11,284 nucleotides of DNA from an uncultured Clostridium sp. (GCA_900547915.1 URIN01000022.1:1-11284); one strand, 5' to 3'. Shown: positions 1 to 8,113, numbered from the stretch's first letter. Notes: generated by a model from the letters alone, not told the origin. Numbers and translations: made by a program.

Positions 1-5
1 AGTCC

Positions 6-39
6 GTCTCGTGGGCTCGGAGATGTGTATAAGAGACAG
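6..39 (+). other. Nextera transposase adapter (sequencing artefact)
   Basis: Positions 6-39 match the Illumina Nextera read-2 adapter. Positions 21-39 are the 19-bp hyperactive Tn5 mosaic end AGATGTGTATAAGAGACAG. Bases 1-5 may be the end of an index read or other residue (inference). This is untrimmed library sequence at a contig end, not a genomic transposon end. Genomic sequence begins at about position 40, so anything upstream of the first gene is missing. Confidence 0.97.
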
Positions 40-51
40 ATTATATACAGT

Positions 52-57
52 GGTGAT
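52..57 (+). promoter_or_regulatory. Shine-Dalgarno supporting the TTG start of rlmD
   Basis: GGTGAT at 52-57 is complementary to the 3' end of 16S rRNA (it matches part of the AGGAGGTGATCC consensus) and ends 5 nt before the TTG codon at 63. This supports TTG-63 over the first in-frame ATG, which lies 28 codons inside and would delete most of the TRAM domain. Confidence 0.6.
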
Positions 58-62
58 TTATA

Positions 63-1418
63 TTGGCGCTTAAAAAGAACGATGAAATAAAACTGAATAT
101 TGATTCGGTAACTCCGCTCGGCAGCGCCGTAGGCAGGTATGAAGGTATGGCGGTATTTGTGAGAAATGCCGTGCCGGGTGATGAGATACTTGTGCGTATA
201 ATCAAAACCTCAAAAAATTACGCAGTCGGTATTGTCAAAAATATAATTACACCTTCACCAGAGAGAATAGAATCCGATTGTCCCGTTTCAGACAAATGCG
301 GCGGCTGTTCGTTCAGATGCATGTCTTATTCTTCAGAGCTTGAGGCAAAAAAAGATTTCGTGCAGCAGAATGTGCGCAGAATAGGCGGCTTAGATTTTGA
401 AGTCGAAAAAATCATCGGTGCGGATGAAATCTGTTTTTACAGAAATAAAGCACAGTATCCCGTAAGAATTGAAAACGGTGATTTTACAGCAGGATTTTAC
501 GCTTTTAAAAGCCATCGTGTTATCCCTGCTTTTTCATGTATGCTTCAGCCTAAGGAGTTTGCAGACGGTCTGAAAGCATTTGAAAAATGGGCGCTTGAAA
601 GCGGTGTTAGTTCGTTTGATGAAAAAAACGGCAGGGGACTGCTGCGCCACATATATTTCAGAAAAGCATTTGCAACAGGGCAGATAATGGCGTGTGCCGT
701 TATTAACGGAAAAAATATTCCGAATCCCGATCTTCTCATTTCTCTTTTGCAGCAGGCTTTGCCGGGGCTTAAGAGTGTTGCAGTAAATATAAATCTCAAA
801 AATACTAATGTTATCCTAGGTAATAAAACAAATATCATCTGGGGTGATGATAAGATAACAGATATTCTTCTCGGCAAGAAATTTGTTATTTCTCCCGAAA
901 GTTTTTATCAGGTAAATCATAACCAGTGTGAAAAACTGTATTCCTGCGCAGCTGAACTGGCAGGACTGACAGGAAGCGAGACTGTGCTTGATATGTATTG
1001 CGGTGCCGGTACTATCGGGCTTACGCTTGCCGATAATTGCAAACAGCTTTACGGTGTTGAGATAGTCGAATCCGCTGTGAATAACGCACGTGAAAACGCT
1101 CAGATAAACGGCATTAATAATGCTGAATTTATTTGCGCCGATGCTTTCGAGGGCGCAAAGATATTAACACGAAAAGGTGTTAAGCCTGATGTTGTCATAG
1201 TTGATCCGCCGAGAAAAGGCTGTCAGAAAGAACTTTTTGATATTATAGAAAACTTGGGCGCAAAAAAAATCGTGTATGTTTCCTGCAACAGCGCCACGCT
1301 TGCAAGGGATTTGCAGATACTTAATGCAAAAGGCTACCGCCTTAAACATCTTCAGGCGGTCGATCTGTTCCCGCGCACTGCCCATGTGGAAGCTGTGTGC
1401 TCGGTTGTAAAAGAATAA
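63..1418 (+). CDS. rlmD: 23S rRNA (uracil-C5)-methyltransferase, RlmD/RumA family
   Basis: Methylates C5 of a uridine in 23S rRNA (U1939 in E. coli numbering for RlmD) using S-adenosylmethionine; cytosolic. The 451-aa product has the family's usual length and order. An N-terminal TRAM RNA-binding domain covers about residues 5-65. Next comes an iron-sulfur cysteine set, Cys73, Cys79 and Cys82, with Cys159 as the probable fourth ligand. The C-terminal methyltransferase domain has the SAM-binding motif LDMYCGAGTIGL at 309-320, DPPRKGC at 381-387, the catalytic nucleophile Cys408 in VSCNSATLARD, and Glu443 in HVEAV as the likely base. The start is TTG, chosen for the Shine-Dalgarno at 52-57 and the intact TRAM domain. 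Bacillota often have an RlmCD-type enzyme that modifies two sites, so the exact target uridine(s) are not settled by sequence. The next gene starts 27 nt downstream. Confidence 0.93.
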   Translation: MALKKNDEIKLNIDSVTPLGSAVGRYEGMAVFVRNAVPGDEILVRIIKTSKNYAVGIVKNIITPSPERIESDCPVSDKCGGCSFRCMSYSSELEAKKDFVQQNVRRIGGLDFEVEKIIGADEICFYRNKAQYPVRIENGDFTAGFYAFKSHRVIPAFSCMLQPKEFADGLKAFEKWALESGVSSFDEKNGRGLLRHIYFRKAFATGQIMACAVINGKNIPNPDLLISLLQQALPGLKSVAVNINLKNTNVILGNKTNIIWGDDKITDILLGKKFVISPESFYQVNHNQCEKLYSCAAELAGLTGSETVLDMYCGAGTIGLTLADNCKQLYGVEIVESAVNNARENAQINGINNAEFICADAFEGAKILTRKGVKPDVVIVDPPRKGCQKELFDIIENLGAKKIVYVSCNSATLARDLQILNAKGYRLKHLQAVDLFPRTAHVEAVCSVVKE

Positions 1419-1445
1419 TACATAAATCAGGAAAGGATTGTCAAA

Positions 1446-1712
1446 ATGAAACTCAACAGCGATATTATGCTCGGTAACATAGACGGCAAGGATTTTGCCA
1501 TTGCAACGGGCAGTCTTTCAAAAAAATTTAACGGTATTATTAATAATAATCCAACTGCGAATTTTATATTTACTCTTCTTAAAACAGAGCAGACGGAAGA
1601 CAGTATCGTTCAGGCAATGCTTGAAAAATACGATGCTCCCGAGAATGTTATCAGAGCTGATGTCAGGGAACTGCTTGATGTTATAAGAAAAGCGGGAATT
1701 TTGGAAGAGTAA
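1446..1712 (+). CDS. PqqD-like small winged-helix protein (RiPP recognition element-like)
   Basis: An 88-aa protein with the pattern of the PqqD family (coenzyme PQQ synthesis protein D-like). It has a strand-rich N-terminus at about residues 6-30, then the N-x-x-A-N-F-I-F helix start near 35-42, a T-E-D-S-I-V helix and a D-V-R-E-L-L-D-V-I helix ending in GILEE. PqqD domains bind precursor peptides for modifying enzymes, and stand-alone members also occur beside PF14907 nucleotidyltransferases. The Shine-Dalgarno AGGAAAGG at 1429-1436 is well spaced from ATG-1446. The stop is 2 nt from the next ATG, so the two genes are almost certainly co-translated. No precursor peptide, radical SAM maturase with a SPASM domain, lasso cyclase or peptidase is seen next to it, so a peptide-modification role is only an analogy. 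The family call is good; the function is unknown. Confidence 0.75.
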   Translation: MKLNSDIMLGNIDGKDFAIATGSLSKKFNGIINNNPTANFIFTLLKTEQTEDSIVQAMLEKYDAPENVIRADVRELLDVIRKAGILEE

Positions 1713-1714
1713 TT

Positions 1715-2851
1715 ATGATGAAACTTAACAGCGTGGAAACTGAATATCTGCTTACTGTTCTGCGTGCTGCGGCAAATGGCGAAAAGCCCGCCGCTCCGCC
1801 TGAAGGTATTGACTGGAATGAATTTTTTGAACTGTCAAAAAAGCAGCAGGTTTATTCAATGGTGGTGCAGGCGGTGGATATCAATTGCCTTCCGCCACAG
1901 ATAGCCGATATGCTTAACAATTTTTCCAAAAGTGAACTTGTGCGCCTGATAGCAATGCAGAATGAGCTTGCCGCAATAAAGGTTGAGCTTGAGAAAAGCA
2001 AAATAAAATATATGCTTTTGAAAGGCTCCCTTATAAAAAATTATTACCCTAAGCAAAGCATGCGCCAGATGAGCGATATTGATGTTTTGTATGATCCGGA
2101 TAAAAGGGATTCGCTTGTTGAAATAATGACCGCAAGAGGGTATGAACTTCTGTCGCAGGGCGGAAATTCAGACGATTTCAGTAAACAGCCTTATTATACT
2201 TTTGAGTTTCACCGCGCGCTTTTTAAAGACGTGTACGGATTTTGTCCCGATTTTTCATTTGTTTGGGATAACGCGCAGAAATCGGCAGACAGTCAGTATG
2301 AGTATATAATGAGCGTTGAAGATCTGTATCTTCACCATATAGCCCATATGTATAAGCATTGTATTCTCGGCGGCTTCGGCATACGTTTTATTGTGGATAC
2401 TTATCTTATCCTGAAAAATAATGCTGAAAGTATGGATCGCTCATATTTGGACGATAAGCTTGCTCAGATGCAGCTTTCGGATTTTGAAAAAGATATAAGC
2501 AGTTTTACGTTTGCTCTTATGGAAAACAAGGAACTCTCCGAAAAGCAGCGTGAATTTTTCGATACGGCACTTGTTCACGGTATTTACGGTGATTACAATA
2601 CGAATGTGGGCGAGGCTTTTAGAAATTATAAAAATAAAAACGGCGGCAGTGCTTTCGGTTATGTTATGAGCAGAATATTCCCGTCCGTTTTCCAAATGAA
2701 AAGTATGTATCCTATACTCAAAAAGCACCCCGTGCTTTTGGGATTTTATTATATAAAGCGGCTCGTAGAAAAATCATTCACATCACGCAAAAAGGCGCTG
2801 AATGAGGTTAGGGCCGTCAGAAAAATTAACGAAGAGCAAAAAAATAAATAA
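1715..2851 (+). CDS. Nucleotidyltransferase-like protein, PF14907 family (NTP_transf_5)
   Basis: A 378-aa soluble protein resembling the uncharacterised nucleotidyltransferase family PF14907. The visible signature is [12 protein letters not shown] at 101-112 followed by MSDIDVLYD at 119-127, that is, a G-S element then a D-x-D pair (Asp121, Asp123) expected to bind metal/NTP in the nucleotidyltransferase fold. Further on are the family's histidine-rich helix [10 protein letters not shown] at about 207-216 and [10 protein letters not shown] at 222-231. The substrate is not known. Members are found in capsule, lasso-peptide and other specialised loci, often with a PqqD-like partner, as here (2-nt gap). 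There are two possible ATGs, 1715 and 1718; the Shine-Dalgarno GGAAGAG at 1703-1709 fits either. The stop lies 16 nt before the lepA start, suggesting the same transcript. Confidence 0.75.
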   Translation: MMKLNSVETEYLLTVLRAAANGEKPAAPPEGIDWNEFFELSKKQQVYSMVVQAVDINCLPPQIADMLNNFSKSELVRLIAMQNELAAIKVELEKSKIKYMLLKGSLIKNYYPKQSMRQMSDIDVLYDPDKRDSLVEIMTARGYELLSQGGNSDDFSKQPYYTFEFHRALFKDVYGFCPDFSFVWDNAQKSADSQYEYIMSVEDLYLHHIAHMYKHCILGGFGIRFIVDTYLILKNNAESMDRSYLDDKLAQMQLSDFEKDISSFTFALMENKELSEKQREFFDTALVHGIYGDYNTNVGEAFRNYKNKNGGSAFGYVMSRIFPSVFQMKSMYPILKKHPVLLGFYYIKRLVEKSFTSRKKALNEVRAVRKINEEQKNK

Positions 2852-2854
2852 TAC

Positions 2855-2860
2855 AGAGGT
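2855..2860 (+). promoter_or_regulatory. Shine-Dalgarno supporting the TTG start of lepA
   Basis: AGAGGT at 2855-2860 lies 7 nt before TTG-2868. An upstream in-frame ATG at 2802 would add 22 residues with no LepA homology, would overlap the preceding gene by 50 nt, and is not needed. LepA proteins normally begin a few residues before the [17 protein letters not shown] stretch. Confidence 0.65.
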
Positions 2861-2867
2861 AAACAAA

Positions 2868-4685
2868 TTGTCCGTAAATAAGAAAAATATAAGGAATTTT
2901 TCAATAATCGCACATATAGATCACGGCAAGTCCACCCTTGCGGATCGTCTGCTTGAACTGACTCAGTCAGTTGAAAAACGTGATATGCAGGATCAGATCC
3001 TTGATGACATGGATTTGGAGCGCGAAAGAGGTATCACCATAAAGGCGCACGCCGTAAAACTTGATTATACTGCCAAAAACGGCGAAAAATACGAGTTCAA
3101 TCTTATAGATACACCGGGCCATGTTGACTTTAATTATGAGGTTTCACGCTCTCTTGCCGCATGCGAGGGCGCATTGCTTATTGTTGACGCGTCACAGGGT
3201 GTTGAGGCTCAGACTCTTGCTAATACTTATCTTGCGCTTGATCACGATCTTGACATTCTGCCGGTAATAAACAAGATAGACCTTCCCGCCGCAAATCCAC
3301 AGGCAGTTGCGGAAGAGGTAGAAGATGTAATAGGTATCCCTTGTCTTGACGCACCGCGCGTTTCGGCTAAAACGGGAGAAAATGTTGAGGATATATTAGA
3401 ATATATAGTTAAAGAGATACGTCCGCCGGAGGGCGATGAAAACAAGCCGCTTAAGGCGCTCATATTTGACTCGGTCTATGATTCATACCGAGGCGTAATC
3501 GTTTATGTAAGAATTATGGACGGCAAAATTAAAGCCGGAGATACTATGAGGATGATGGCAACGGGCGCTGAATTCACAGTAGTTGAAGTCGGCTATATGC
3601 GTGCCACATCAATGGAAAAGGCAAATGAGCTTATTGCCGGCGAGGTAGGTTATATAACTGCCTCTATCAAAACAGTGCACGATGCACATGTAGGCGATAC
3701 AGTTACTCTTGCGGATAATCCCGCTCCTGAACCGCTTCCGGGTTACAGGAAAGTAAACCCGATGGTTTTCTGTGGTGTTTATCCCGCTGACGGTGCAGAC
3801 TACGAGGCGCTCAGAGACGCCCTTGAAAAACTGCAGCTCAATGATGCGTCACTTTCATTTGAACCTGAAACATCAGGCGCTCTTGGTTTTGGTTTCCGCT
3901 GTGGATTTCTCGGACTTCTGCATCTGGAAATTATTCAGGAAAGACTTGAAAGGGAATATGATCTTGATCTCGTAACTACCGTGCCGAGTGTTGTTTATAA
4001 AATTCATATGACGGACGGCACAATGGTTGAAATTGATAACCCCACCAATTACCCCGATCCCGCGCTCATTGATTACTGTGAGGAGCCGTTTTGCAATGCC
4101 AGCATTTACGCTCCCAGCGAATTTGTGGGAACTATTATGGATATGTGTCAGGACAGACGCGGAATATTCAAAAATATGACTTATATAACGCCTGACAGAG
4201 TGGATATAAGCTATGAACTTCCGCTCAATGAAATTATTTACGATTTCTTTGATGCGCTCAAATCACGCACAAGGGGCTATGCTTCGTTTGATTACGAGAT
4301 TTCGGAATACCGCCGCAGCAAGCTTGTTAAGGTAGATGTGCTTCTCAACGGTGATATTATTGATGCTCTGTCATTCATAATTCACGCAGACAAGGCTTAC
4401 CCACGTGCCAGAAAAATTGCTGAAAAGCTCAAAGATCATATACCGCGCCACCTCTTTGAAATTCCCATTCAGGTGGCTATCGGCGGCAAGGTAATCGCCA
4501 GAGAAACCGTTAAAGCACTGCGTAAGGACGTTCTTGCAAAGTGCTACGGCGGTGATGTTACAAGAAAAAAGAAATTGCTTGAAAAGCAGAAAGAGGGCAA
4601 AAAGCGTATGCGCCGTTTCGGCTCGGTAGAGGTGCCGCAGGAGGCGTTTATGGCTGTTCTCAAGCTCTCGTCCGATGATGAATAA
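2868..4685 (+). CDS. lepA: Elongation factor 4, ribosome-associated GTPase LepA
   Basis: LepA/EF4 is a translational GTPase related to EF-G that acts on the ribosome; it has been linked to back-translocation and to 30S subunit biogenesis. From TTG-2868 the product is 605 aa, the usual length. The GTPase motifs are complete: G1 AHIDHGKS at 15-22, the RGIT switch-I element at 54-57, G3 DTPGH at 81-85, G4 NKID at 135-138 and a G5 SAKTG. EF-G-like domains II, III and V follow, with [14 protein letters not shown] typical of the family. The LepA-specific C-terminal domain ends with [17 protein letters not shown] and a short acidic tail. The next gene begins 13 nt after the stop. The identification is very secure; the only choice made was the start codon. 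Confidence 0.97.
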   Translation: MSVNKKNIRNFSIIAHIDHGKSTLADRLLELTQSVEKRDMQDQILDDMDLERERGITIKAHAVKLDYTAKNGEKYEFNLIDTPGHVDFNYEVSRSLAACEGALLIVDASQGVEAQTLANTYLALDHDLDILPVINKIDLPAANPQAVAEEVEDVIGIPCLDAPRVSAKTGENVEDILEYIVKEIRPPEGDENKPLKALIFDSVYDSYRGVIVYVRIMDGKIKAGDTMRMMATGAEFTVVEVGYMRATSMEKANELIAGEVGYITASIKTVHDAHVGDTVTLADNPAPEPLPGYRKVNPMVFCGVYPADGADYEALRDALEKLQLNDASLSFEPETSGALGFGFRCGFLGLLHLEIIQERLEREYDLDLVTTVPSVVYKIHMTDGTMVEIDNPTNYPDPALIDYCEEPFCNASIYAPSEFVGTIMDMCQDRRGIFKNMTYITPDRVDISYELPLNEIIYDFFDALKSRTRGYASFDYEISEYRRSKLVKVDVLLNGDIIDALSFIIHADKAYPRARKIAEKLKDHIPRHLFEIPIQVAIGGKVIARETVKALRKDVLAKCYGGDVTRKKKLLEKQKEGKKRMRRFGSVEVPQEAFMAVLKLSSDDE

Positions 4686-4688
4686 GGC

Positions 4689-4692
4689 GGAG
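4689..4692 (+). promoter_or_regulatory. Shine-Dalgarno deciding the trmN6-like start
   Basis: GGAG at 4689-4692 (within GGCGGAGAG) lies 6 nt before ATG-4699. An in-frame ATG at 4675 would overlap the end of lepA by 11 nt and add eight residues without family similarity. The downstream ATG is preferred. Confidence 0.6.
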
Positions 4693-4698
4693 AGCTGT

Positions 4699-5433
4699 AT
4701 GGATAATAAGTTTGAAAGACTTTCAGATGATATTTATATAGAGGTCAGCGCCGAGCATACTTTCGGCACGGACGCGCTTTTGCTGGCTTATTTTGCAAAG
4801 CCTAAAAATAATGACGCTGCCATGGATATGGGCACAGGCTGCGGTATAATACCGTTTCTGTGGCTTAGAAATCCGCTTCAGAGCACGGTGCATTGCCTTG
4901 ATATTCAGCAAAACGCTATTGATCAGGTAAACCGCAGCATTGAAAGAAACTCACTTCAGGGCAGGCTTGTTTCACACCGCTGTGATCTGCGTGAGATACG
5001 CTCCGAATTTCCTGCTGAGGGATTTTCACTCGTAACTATGAACCCGCCGTATAAACCTGTCGGCACGGGAATAGAGTCTCAGAGCGAAAGCGCAAAAATA
5101 GCTCGCCATGAGATATGCTGCAATATAGAAGACGCAGTAAAAGCGGCGGCTTATCTGCTTAAATTCGGCGGCAGGTTTTGTATGTGCCACCGACCCGAAA
5201 GACTTGCGGATGCTGTGTGCCTTATGAGAAAATACAGCCTTGAGCCGAAAAGGCTCAGGTTTGTTGTTGATAAAAACGATCAGGAGCCGTTTCTTTTCCT
5301 AATTGAGGGCAAAAAGAATTCAAAGCCGTTTCTGCGCGTTGAGCCGCTGCTTGCCATAAAAAAGGAAAACGGTAAGTTTACGGATGAAATGCTCACGGTT
5401 TACGGCTCGTATGCAGACGGGTATGATAAATGA
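4699..5433 (+). CDS. TrmN6-like tRNA1(Val) (adenine37-N6)-methyltransferase
   Basis: A class I SAM-dependent N6-adenine methyltransferase of the TrmN6/YabB family. Relatives methylate A37 of tRNA-Val, next to the anticodon. From ATG-4699 it is 244 aa, the normal length. The family's N-terminal F-G-T-D-A-L-L-L-A element is at 22-30, the SAM motif DMGTGCGIIP at 43-52, and the N6-amino methyltransferase catalytic motif NPPY at 115-118. Its position directly before rsmI matches B. subtilis, where yabB and yabC (rsmI) flank the GIY-YIG gene yazA. No yazA equivalent lies between them here. The stop overlaps the rsmI start by 4 nt (ATGA), implying translational coupling. The exact tRNA target is inferred from the family. 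Confidence 0.88.
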   Translation: MDNKFERLSDDIYIEVSAEHTFGTDALLLAYFAKPKNNDAAMDMGTGCGIIPFLWLRNPLQSTVHCLDIQQNAIDQVNRSIERNSLQGRLVSHRCDLREIRSEFPAEGFSLVTMNPPYKPVGTGIESQSESAKIARHEICCNIEDAVKAAAYLLKFGGRFCMCHRPERLADAVCLMRKYSLEPKRLRFVVDKNDQEPFLFLIEGKKNSKPFLRVEPLLAIKKENGKFTDEMLTVYGSYADGYDK

Positions 5434-6248
5434 AAGGTAAATTATATGTTGTCGGCACACCGATAGGCAATCTGTCTGATTTTTCGCCGCGTGCCGCAGA
5501 GACCCTTGAAGCGGTGGATTTCATAGCCGCTGAGGATACAAGGGTCACGCTTAAGATCTTAAACCGTTTCTCAATAAAAAAAGAAATGGTCAGCTATTAC
5601 GAACATAATAAAAGAGAGCGCGGAGAGGTAATCTGCTCACGTATTTTGGCGGGCGAAAACTGCGCAATAGTAACAGACGCGGGTATGCCTGCTATTTCAG
5701 ACCCGGGGCAGGAACTTGTTGCCCAGTGCGCTGAATACGGTATAGATGTTGTGGCAGTTCCGGGCCCAACCGCTTTTGCAACGGCGCTTGCGGTGTCAGG
5801 TATGGATACTGGCAGATTTACGTTCGAGGGATTTCTCAGCGTTTCTAAAAAATCTCGTTTTGAGCATCTTGATGAGGTAAAAGACGAAAAACGCACAATG
5901 GTGTTTTACGAAGCGCCGCACAAACTTGCCAATACGCTCAGGGATATGTATGCCGCTTTCGGAAACAGAAAAATAGCAATAGTGCGTGAACTTACCAAGG
6001 TGCACGAGGAAGTTATACGCACAACACTAAAAGACGCCGTTGAGGCTTATGGTGACGGCAGCCTGAAAGGCGAGATAGTTCTTATAATAGAGGGCAAAAA
6101 GGAACAGCCGAGCGAGATAACGCTTGAAGAGGCTGTTGCGAAAGCCAGAAAACTTATGGAAGACGGAATGAGCATAAGCAGAGCGGCAAAAGAAATTGCG
6201 GGGGAGACCCCGTTTAAAAAAGCCGATATTTACAGGGAGCTTTTATGA
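5430..6248 (+). CDS. rsmI: 16S rRNA (cytidine1402-2'-O)-methyltransferase RsmI
   Basis: RsmI methylates the 2'-hydroxyl of C1402 in the decoding centre of the small ribosomal subunit with SAM. The 272-aa product has the tetrapyrrole-methylase fold and RsmI signatures: VVGTPIGNLSD at 7-17, AAEDTR at 33-38, TDAGMPAISDPG at 82-93, VPGPTA at 110-115 and a YEAPHK segment. A C-terminal helical extension, about residues 228-272, resembles the RsmI-specific helix-turn-helix region. The start overlaps the preceding gene's stop by 4 nt, and its own stop overlaps the next start by 4 nt, so three genes are translationally coupled. Identification is secure. Confidence 0.96.
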   Translation: MKGKLYVVGTPIGNLSDFSPRAAETLEAVDFIAAEDTRVTLKILNRFSIKKEMVSYYEHNKRERGEVICSRILAGENCAIVTDAGMPAISDPGQELVAQCAEYGIDVVAVPGPTAFATALAVSGMDTGRFTFEGFLSVSKKSRFEHLDEVKDEKRTMVFYEAPHKLANTLRDMYAAFGNRKIAIVRELTKVHEEVIRTTLKDAVEAYGDGSLKGEIVLIIEGKKEQPSEITLEEAVAKARKLMEDGMSISRAAKEIAGETPFKKADIYRELL

Positions 6249-7114
6249 TCTGCAATATGTGCCCGCGCAGATGCGGGGTTAACAGAAAAGAAAAATACGG
6301 TTTCTGTTCGTCACCGGAAGAGTTTAGGGTGGCAAGGGCGGCGCTCCATTTCTGGGAGGAGCCGTGTATCAGCGGCAAACGCGGCAGCGGAACAGTCTTT
6401 TTCAGCGGCTGCAATCTGAAATGCGTTTATTGCCAAAACAGTGAGATAAGTATTCAAAATAAGGGCACCGCAGTCAGCAGTGAAAAACTGATAGAAATAT
6501 TCGAAAAACTTATTGCAGAGGGCGCGGAAAATATAAATCTTGTAAATCCCACTCATTATGCCGTTCAGCTTAAAACGCTGTTTAAAAAATGGCACTGCCC
6601 TGTGCCGATAGTATATAATTCAAGCGGCTATGAAAGTGTTGAAACACTAAAAATGCTAAGCGGCATTGTTGATATTTATCTGCCCGATTTCAAATACATA
6701 AGGTGCGATAAAGCAAAAAGATACAGCAGAGCGCAGGATTATCCTGAAGTTGCAAAAGCGGCAATTTCTGAAATGCTAAACCAGCAGCCCGAATGTGTGT
6801 TTGAAAACGGAATGATGAAAAAAGGCGTTATTATACGCCACCTTATCCTGCCCGGCAACACGAATTCGTCAATTGAAATTATAGATTACTTTAAAGATAA
6901 TTTTCAGGGGGCTTATCTCAGCCTTATGGCTCAGTATACACCCTGTACAGACCTCAGAGAATATCCCGAGATAAACAGAAAAATAACTGAGCGTGAATAT
7001 AAAAAAGTGCTTGATCATGCAGTTTTGTCAGGACTTGAAAATGTGTTTGTGCAGGAGCTTTCATCAGCCGATGAAATTTACATTCCGCCGTTTGATTTTA
7101 CCGGTGTAATGTGA
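6245..7114 (+). CDS. Radical SAM protein, PflX family (COG1313-type)
   Basis: A 289-aa putative radical SAM enzyme. The cluster-binding motif CNLKCVYCQN gives the CxxxCxxC set Cys56, Cys60 and Cys63, expected to hold a [4Fe-4S] cluster that cleaves SAM. An additional N-terminal cysteine group, Cys3, Cys6, Cys10 and Cys21 (MICNMCPRRCG...GFC), is typical of this family and may bind another metal. The stretch RGSGTVFFSGCNLKC is diagnostic of PflX-like proteins, which are distant relatives of pyruvate-formate-lyase activases. No glycyl-radical enzyme is present nearby, so it should not be called a PFL activase; the substrate is unknown. It is translationally coupled to rsmI (ATGA overlap). The window does not show whether it has any role in translation. 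Confidence 0.85.
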   Translation: MICNMCPRRCGVNRKEKYGFCSSPEEFRVARAALHFWEEPCISGKRGSGTVFFSGCNLKCVYCQNSEISIQNKGTAVSSEKLIEIFEKLIAEGAENINLVNPTHYAVQLKTLFKKWHCPVPIVYNSSGYESVETLKMLSGIVDIYLPDFKYIRCDKAKRYSRAQDYPEVAKAAISEMLNQQPECVFENGMMKKGVIIRHLILPGNTNSSIEIIDYFKDNFQGAYLSLMAQYTPCTDLREYPEINRKITEREYKKVLDHAVLSGLENVFVQELSSADEIYIPPFDFTGVM

Positions 7115-7120
7115 TAATAT
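7092..7120 (+). promoter_or_regulatory. Possible sigma-A promoter before the hydrolase gene
   Basis: TTGATT at 7092-7097 and TAATAT at 7115-7120 are separated by 17 bp, each matching consensus at four of six positions. A shifted -10, GATAAT at 7113-7118, is also possible. The site straddles the end of the radical SAM gene and precedes the largest gap between the main genes. In AT-rich sequence such matches occur by chance, so this is weak. Confidence 0.3.
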
Positions 7121-7144
7121 AAATTTGTAAAGCTTTGTTCCCTT

Positions 7145-7157
7145 CGCCGTTTCGGCG
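7145..7157 (+). other. Small hairpin in the 7115-7178 gap
   Basis: CGCCG at 7145-7149 and CGGCG at 7153-7157 form a perfect 5-bp stem with a TTT loop, followed by CGTTTTG. The stem is short and the following T-run is only four bases, so it is at most a weak terminator or a transcript-stability element between the translation-gene run and the metabolic run. Confidence 0.3.
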
Positions 7158-7178
7158 CGTTTTGAAAGAGGTGCTTTT

Positions 7179-8096
7179 ATGCATACTGAAAACTTTACTT
7201 TTAAATCGGCTACAGGCGTGTGTGAGATACACGGCTGTGAATTCATTCCCGAAACACCCGCAAAGGCGGTTGTTGCTATCCACCACGGTATGGCGGAGCA
7301 TATTGAAAGATATGCGGATTTCGTTTCATACCTGACTTCAAAGGGCGTTGCTGTGTTTATGCATGATATGGCAAATCACGGCAAGTCAAATCAGAATCCT
7401 GCCGACCTTGGCTATTTTGGTGAAAAAGACGGATATAAGGGGCTTATTAAGGATTATAAGACCGTTTTCGAAGCGGCGCAGAAGAAATATCCCGATTTAA
7501 AGCACGTTGTTTTCGGCCATTCTATGGGCTCGTTTATTGTGCGCTGTTTTGACGCGCATTACCCTGAGCTCAGCGACTGTTCTGTCTATATGGGCACGGG
7601 CGGCACTAATGACGCACAGGCAATAGGAAAAAAAGTAACCGACATTATTGCCTTGTTAAAAGGCTCTCATCACCGCTCTAATCTTATGGATAAACTTGCT
7701 TTCGGCGCTTATAACGCCAAGTTTGAAAAGCGCACCGCTTTTGACTGGCTCACACGTGATACCGAAATAGTTGATAAGTATATCGCAGACCCGATGTGCG
7801 GCTATAAGTTTACCATCAGAGGTATGGGCGATCTCCTTATGCTCAACGGAGCCGCAAACAGTGCTGAATGGTATGAAAAGGTCAGAAAAGATCTGCCTAT
7901 TCTTCTTATCAGCGGCGCTGAAGACCCTGTCGGCGAGTATTCAAAGGGAATAGACGAAGTATACAACAAGCTTGTTCAGAGCGGTCATACCGCCGTGCAG
8001 GAAAAGCTGTATCCGGATTGCCGCCACGAAGTGCTTAATGAGCTTAATAAAGAAGAAGTTTATGAATATTTATATTCGTTCATAATAAACGATTAA
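7179..8096 (+). CDS. Alpha/beta hydrolase, monoacylglycerol lipase/lysophospholipase-like
   Basis: A 305-aa serine hydrolase of the Hydrolase_4 (serine aminopeptidase S33/monoacylglycerol-lipase-like) group, probably acting on a carboxylic ester of a lipid or small molecule. HHGMAEHIERYADF at 35-48 supplies the oxyanion-hole region and closely matches the HGMAEH signature of the group. The nucleophile elbow GHSMG at 113-117 places Ser115. Asp249 in GAEDPVG and His283 in CRHEVLNE complete the triad. No signal peptide or membrane segment is evident, so it should be cytosolic. The Shine-Dalgarno AAAGAGGTG at 7165-7173 is well placed. The next gene begins 17 nt after the stop. The fold and catalytic class are clear; the substrate is not. 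Confidence 0.85.
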   Translation: MHTENFTFKSATGVCEIHGCEFIPETPAKAVVAIHHGMAEHIERYADFVSYLTSKGVAVFMHDMANHGKSNQNPADLGYFGEKDGYKGLIKDYKTVFEAAQKKYPDLKHVVFGHSMGSFIVRCFDAHYPELSDCSVYMGTGGTNDAQAIGKKVTDIIALLKGSHHRSNLMDKLAFGAYNAKFEKRTAFDWLTRDTEIVDKYIADPMCGYKFTIRGMGDLLMLNGAANSAEWYEKVRKDLPILLISGAEDPVGEYSKGIDEVYNKLVQSGHTAVQEKLYPDCRHEVLNELNKEEVYEYLYSFIIND

Positions 8097-8113
8097 CGGA
8101 GGATTGATTTTTT

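Noticed and set aside
21..39. 19-bp Tn5/IS50 mosaic end suggesting a mobile element
   Set aside because: It is joined to the Nextera read-2 adapter sequence and sits at the very end of the contig; this is a library artefact.
545..877. 110-aa open frame on the minus strand
   Set aside because: It lies entirely inside rlmD on the opposite strand and has no recognisable motif.
2802..2867. Upstream ATG giving a longer LepA
   Set aside because: It would overlap the preceding gene by 50 nt and add residues outside the LepA family; TTG-2868 has a good Shine-Dalgarno and the expected N-terminus.
6245..7114. Calling the radical SAM protein a pyruvate-formate-lyase activase
   Set aside because: The extra N-terminal cysteines and PflX-type signature, with no glycyl-radical enzyme nearby, do not support that function.
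7145..7157. Hairpin as a true intrinsic terminator after the radical SAM gene
   Set aside because: The 5-bp stem and four-T tail are too weak for a confident terminator call; kept only as a small hairpin.
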